DNA of 13,676 nt from an uncultured Tissierellia bacterium (lineage in GTDB: Bacteria > Bacillota > Clostridia > Tissierellales > Peptoniphilaceae), in assembly GCA_937923265.1 (NCBI GenBank), contig CALAJY010000044.1:1-13676 (forward strand), written 5' to 3'. A model generated the notes under the pieces. That model searched no databases. It saw only the letters and a program-made list of their open reading frames with translations, and was not told the DNA's origin. Positions 12,971-13,676 of this stretch are shown here, piece by piece. Each line of letters opens with the position of its first letter. The stretch's first letter is position 1. A program made the position numbers and the translations under genes.

Positions 12971-13494
12971 TGAATGTCGCACAGATTCGAAAATATGACA
13001 TTGCCAATGGGGAGGGCATCCGGACCAGCATTTTTGTTTCCGGTTGCACTCACCATTGTCCCAATTGTTTCAACGGGGAATACCAGGATTTTTCCTATGG
13101 AAAGCCCTGGACGGACCGAGAGACCCGGGAAGTGATCAGCGATCTCAAGGATCCCCAGGTGGCGGGTCTCACCCTCCTCGGTGGGGAGCCCATGCAAAAT
13201 CTGGAACTCACGCAGATTATCGCCGCGATTCGCCGGGAAGTCGACAAGCCAATCTGGATCTATTCCGGTTACACCTTTGAGCAGATTCTCGCCGATCCCG
13301 CGAAGAACATCCTCCTGTCCCAATGCCAGGTTCTGGTGGATGGCCTCTTTGTCGAAGCCAAGAAAGACCTGACCCTGGCCTTCCGCGGATCATCCAACCA
13401 GCGGGTTATCGATATTCCCAAATCCCTGCAAGCGGGTCATGCGGTCCTCTATCATCTGGATGGGGGCCAGGCAGCGGGGCCTGTGAACCACTGA
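12970..13494 (+). CDS. nrdG: Anaerobic ribonucleotide reductase activating protein (radical SAM)
   Basis: The 174-residue product is the activase that makes the glycyl radical on NrdD. CTHHCPNC gives the CxxxCxxC cluster ligands Cys26, Cys30 and Cys33 that hold the 4Fe-4S cluster and S-adenosylmethionine. GEGIRTSIFVSGC before it and LTLLGGEPM after it are typical of glycyl-radical activases, and WIYSGYTFEQI with VDGLFVEAKKDLTLAFRGSSNQRVID completes the NrdG pattern. The ATG shares its A with the TGA of nrdD and no strong ribosome binding site precedes it, so it probably relies on coupling. The last 12 or so residues (DGGQAAGPVNH) are family-variable. A strong terminator follows after 15 nt, ending the operon. 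Confidence 0.96.
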   Translation: MNVAQIRKYDIANGEGIRTSIFVSGCTHHCPNCFNGEYQDFSYGKPWTDRETREVISDLKDPQVAGLTLLGGEPMQNLELTQIIAAIRREVDKPIWIYSGYTFEQILADPAKNILLSQCQVLVDGLFVEAKKDLTLAFRGSSNQRVIDIPKSLQAGHAVLYHLDGGQAAGPVNH

Positions 13495-13509
13495 ATTTCA
13501 AATTACGGT

Positions 13510-13541
13510 TTTCCCGGGAGTCTCACTCCCGGGAAATTTTT
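13510..13541 (+). terminator. Intrinsic terminator of nrdD-nrdG
   Basis: A perfect 12-bp stem, TTTCCCGGGAGT (13510-13521) with ACTCCCGGGAAA (13525-13536), closes on loop CTC and is followed by five Ts (13537-13541). Confidence 0.94.
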
Positions 13542-13583
13542 GTTATATGGGGGGGCCGCAGGGGAATCGCTCGCAGGCGTTTG

Positions 13584-13676
13584 TTTCCCAGGGGGATTCT
13601 CTGGCTGGTCGTATGTTGGGGAGGTTCCCAGGGCACCCCTCCCCTGGGAAACCCCGGTTTTTGCCATTTCCCAGGG
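13584..13676. repeat. Third cluster of palindromic repeat arms (cut by window end)
   Basis: Half-units TTTCCCAGGG (13584-13593) and GTTCCCAGGG (13624-13633) precede the full unit at 13642. The half-unit at 13624, extended by one base to GGTTCCCAGGG, is nearly the reverse complement of CCCTGGGAAACC (13642-13653), so arms can pair between as well as within units. The cluster may continue beyond the window. Confidence 0.65.
13642..13676 (+). repeat. Palindromic repeat unit C1
   Basis: CCCTGGGAAA (13642-13651), centre CCCCGGTTTTTGCCA, TTTCCCAGGG (13667-13676): perfect arms, 35 bp. It has the same orientation and loop pattern as A1 and A2. Confidence 0.85.

Overview
The window looks like a piece of chromosome from an anaerobic Gram-positive bacterium of the Bacillota (Clostridia or a close relative), with G+C near 50% by eye. 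The evidence is: a class III (oxygen-sensitive) ribonucleotide reductase with its activase, strong AGGAGG-type ribosome binding sites, GC-hairpin/U-tract terminators, methionine gamma-lyase, and two surface proteins ending in a sortase-type signal (PxTGD, hydrophobic stretch, basic tail). The genus cannot be fixed from sequence alone. All recognised genes are on the + strand.

Layout: 1-503 is the 3' end of a Glu/Pro-repeat surface protein. A terminator-like hairpin follows (530-565), which overlaps the start of a doubtful 48-residue membrane ORF. Then comes the ribosomal operon rplM-rpsI (805-1636), with a promoter at 616-644, a structured leader that can fold as an H-type pseudoknot, and a textbook terminator. 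Positions 1683-2249 are non-coding and hold a nested inverted-repeat element. Next are a LysR-family regulator (2313-3212), with a 24-bp palindrome over its -10 region, and methionine gamma-lyase (3293-4489). A 540-bp non-coding stretch precedes a large secreted calcineurin-like phosphoesterase with a cell-wall anchor (5117-8281). A PatB/MalY-type PLP enzyme (8386-9600) is translationally coupled to a HAD-family nucleotidase (9603-10205). After another repeat-bearing non-coding stretch (10206-10660), nrdD-nrdG (10775-13494) lies behind a promoter carrying two NrdR-like boxes.

How the parts relate: the Mgl and PatB/MalY enzymes both cleave sulfur amino acids (C-S lyases), so the centre of the window may favour methionine/cysteine catabolism, with the LysR protein as the likely controller of mgl. 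NrdD/NrdG make deoxynucleotides without oxygen, and the upstream HAD protein may be a nucleotidase acting on (deoxy)nucleotides. The two surface proteins share an APxTGDP signal and so probably one sortase.

The least explained feature is a family of 35-36 bp palindromic repeats (CCCTGGGAAA, about 15 nt with a central T5, TTTCCCAGGG). It occurs in five full copies in three intergenic regions, in both orientations. In two regions the copies come in pairs enclosed by a longer inverted repeat. No CRISPR array, tRNA, rRNA, transposase or phage gene was seen.
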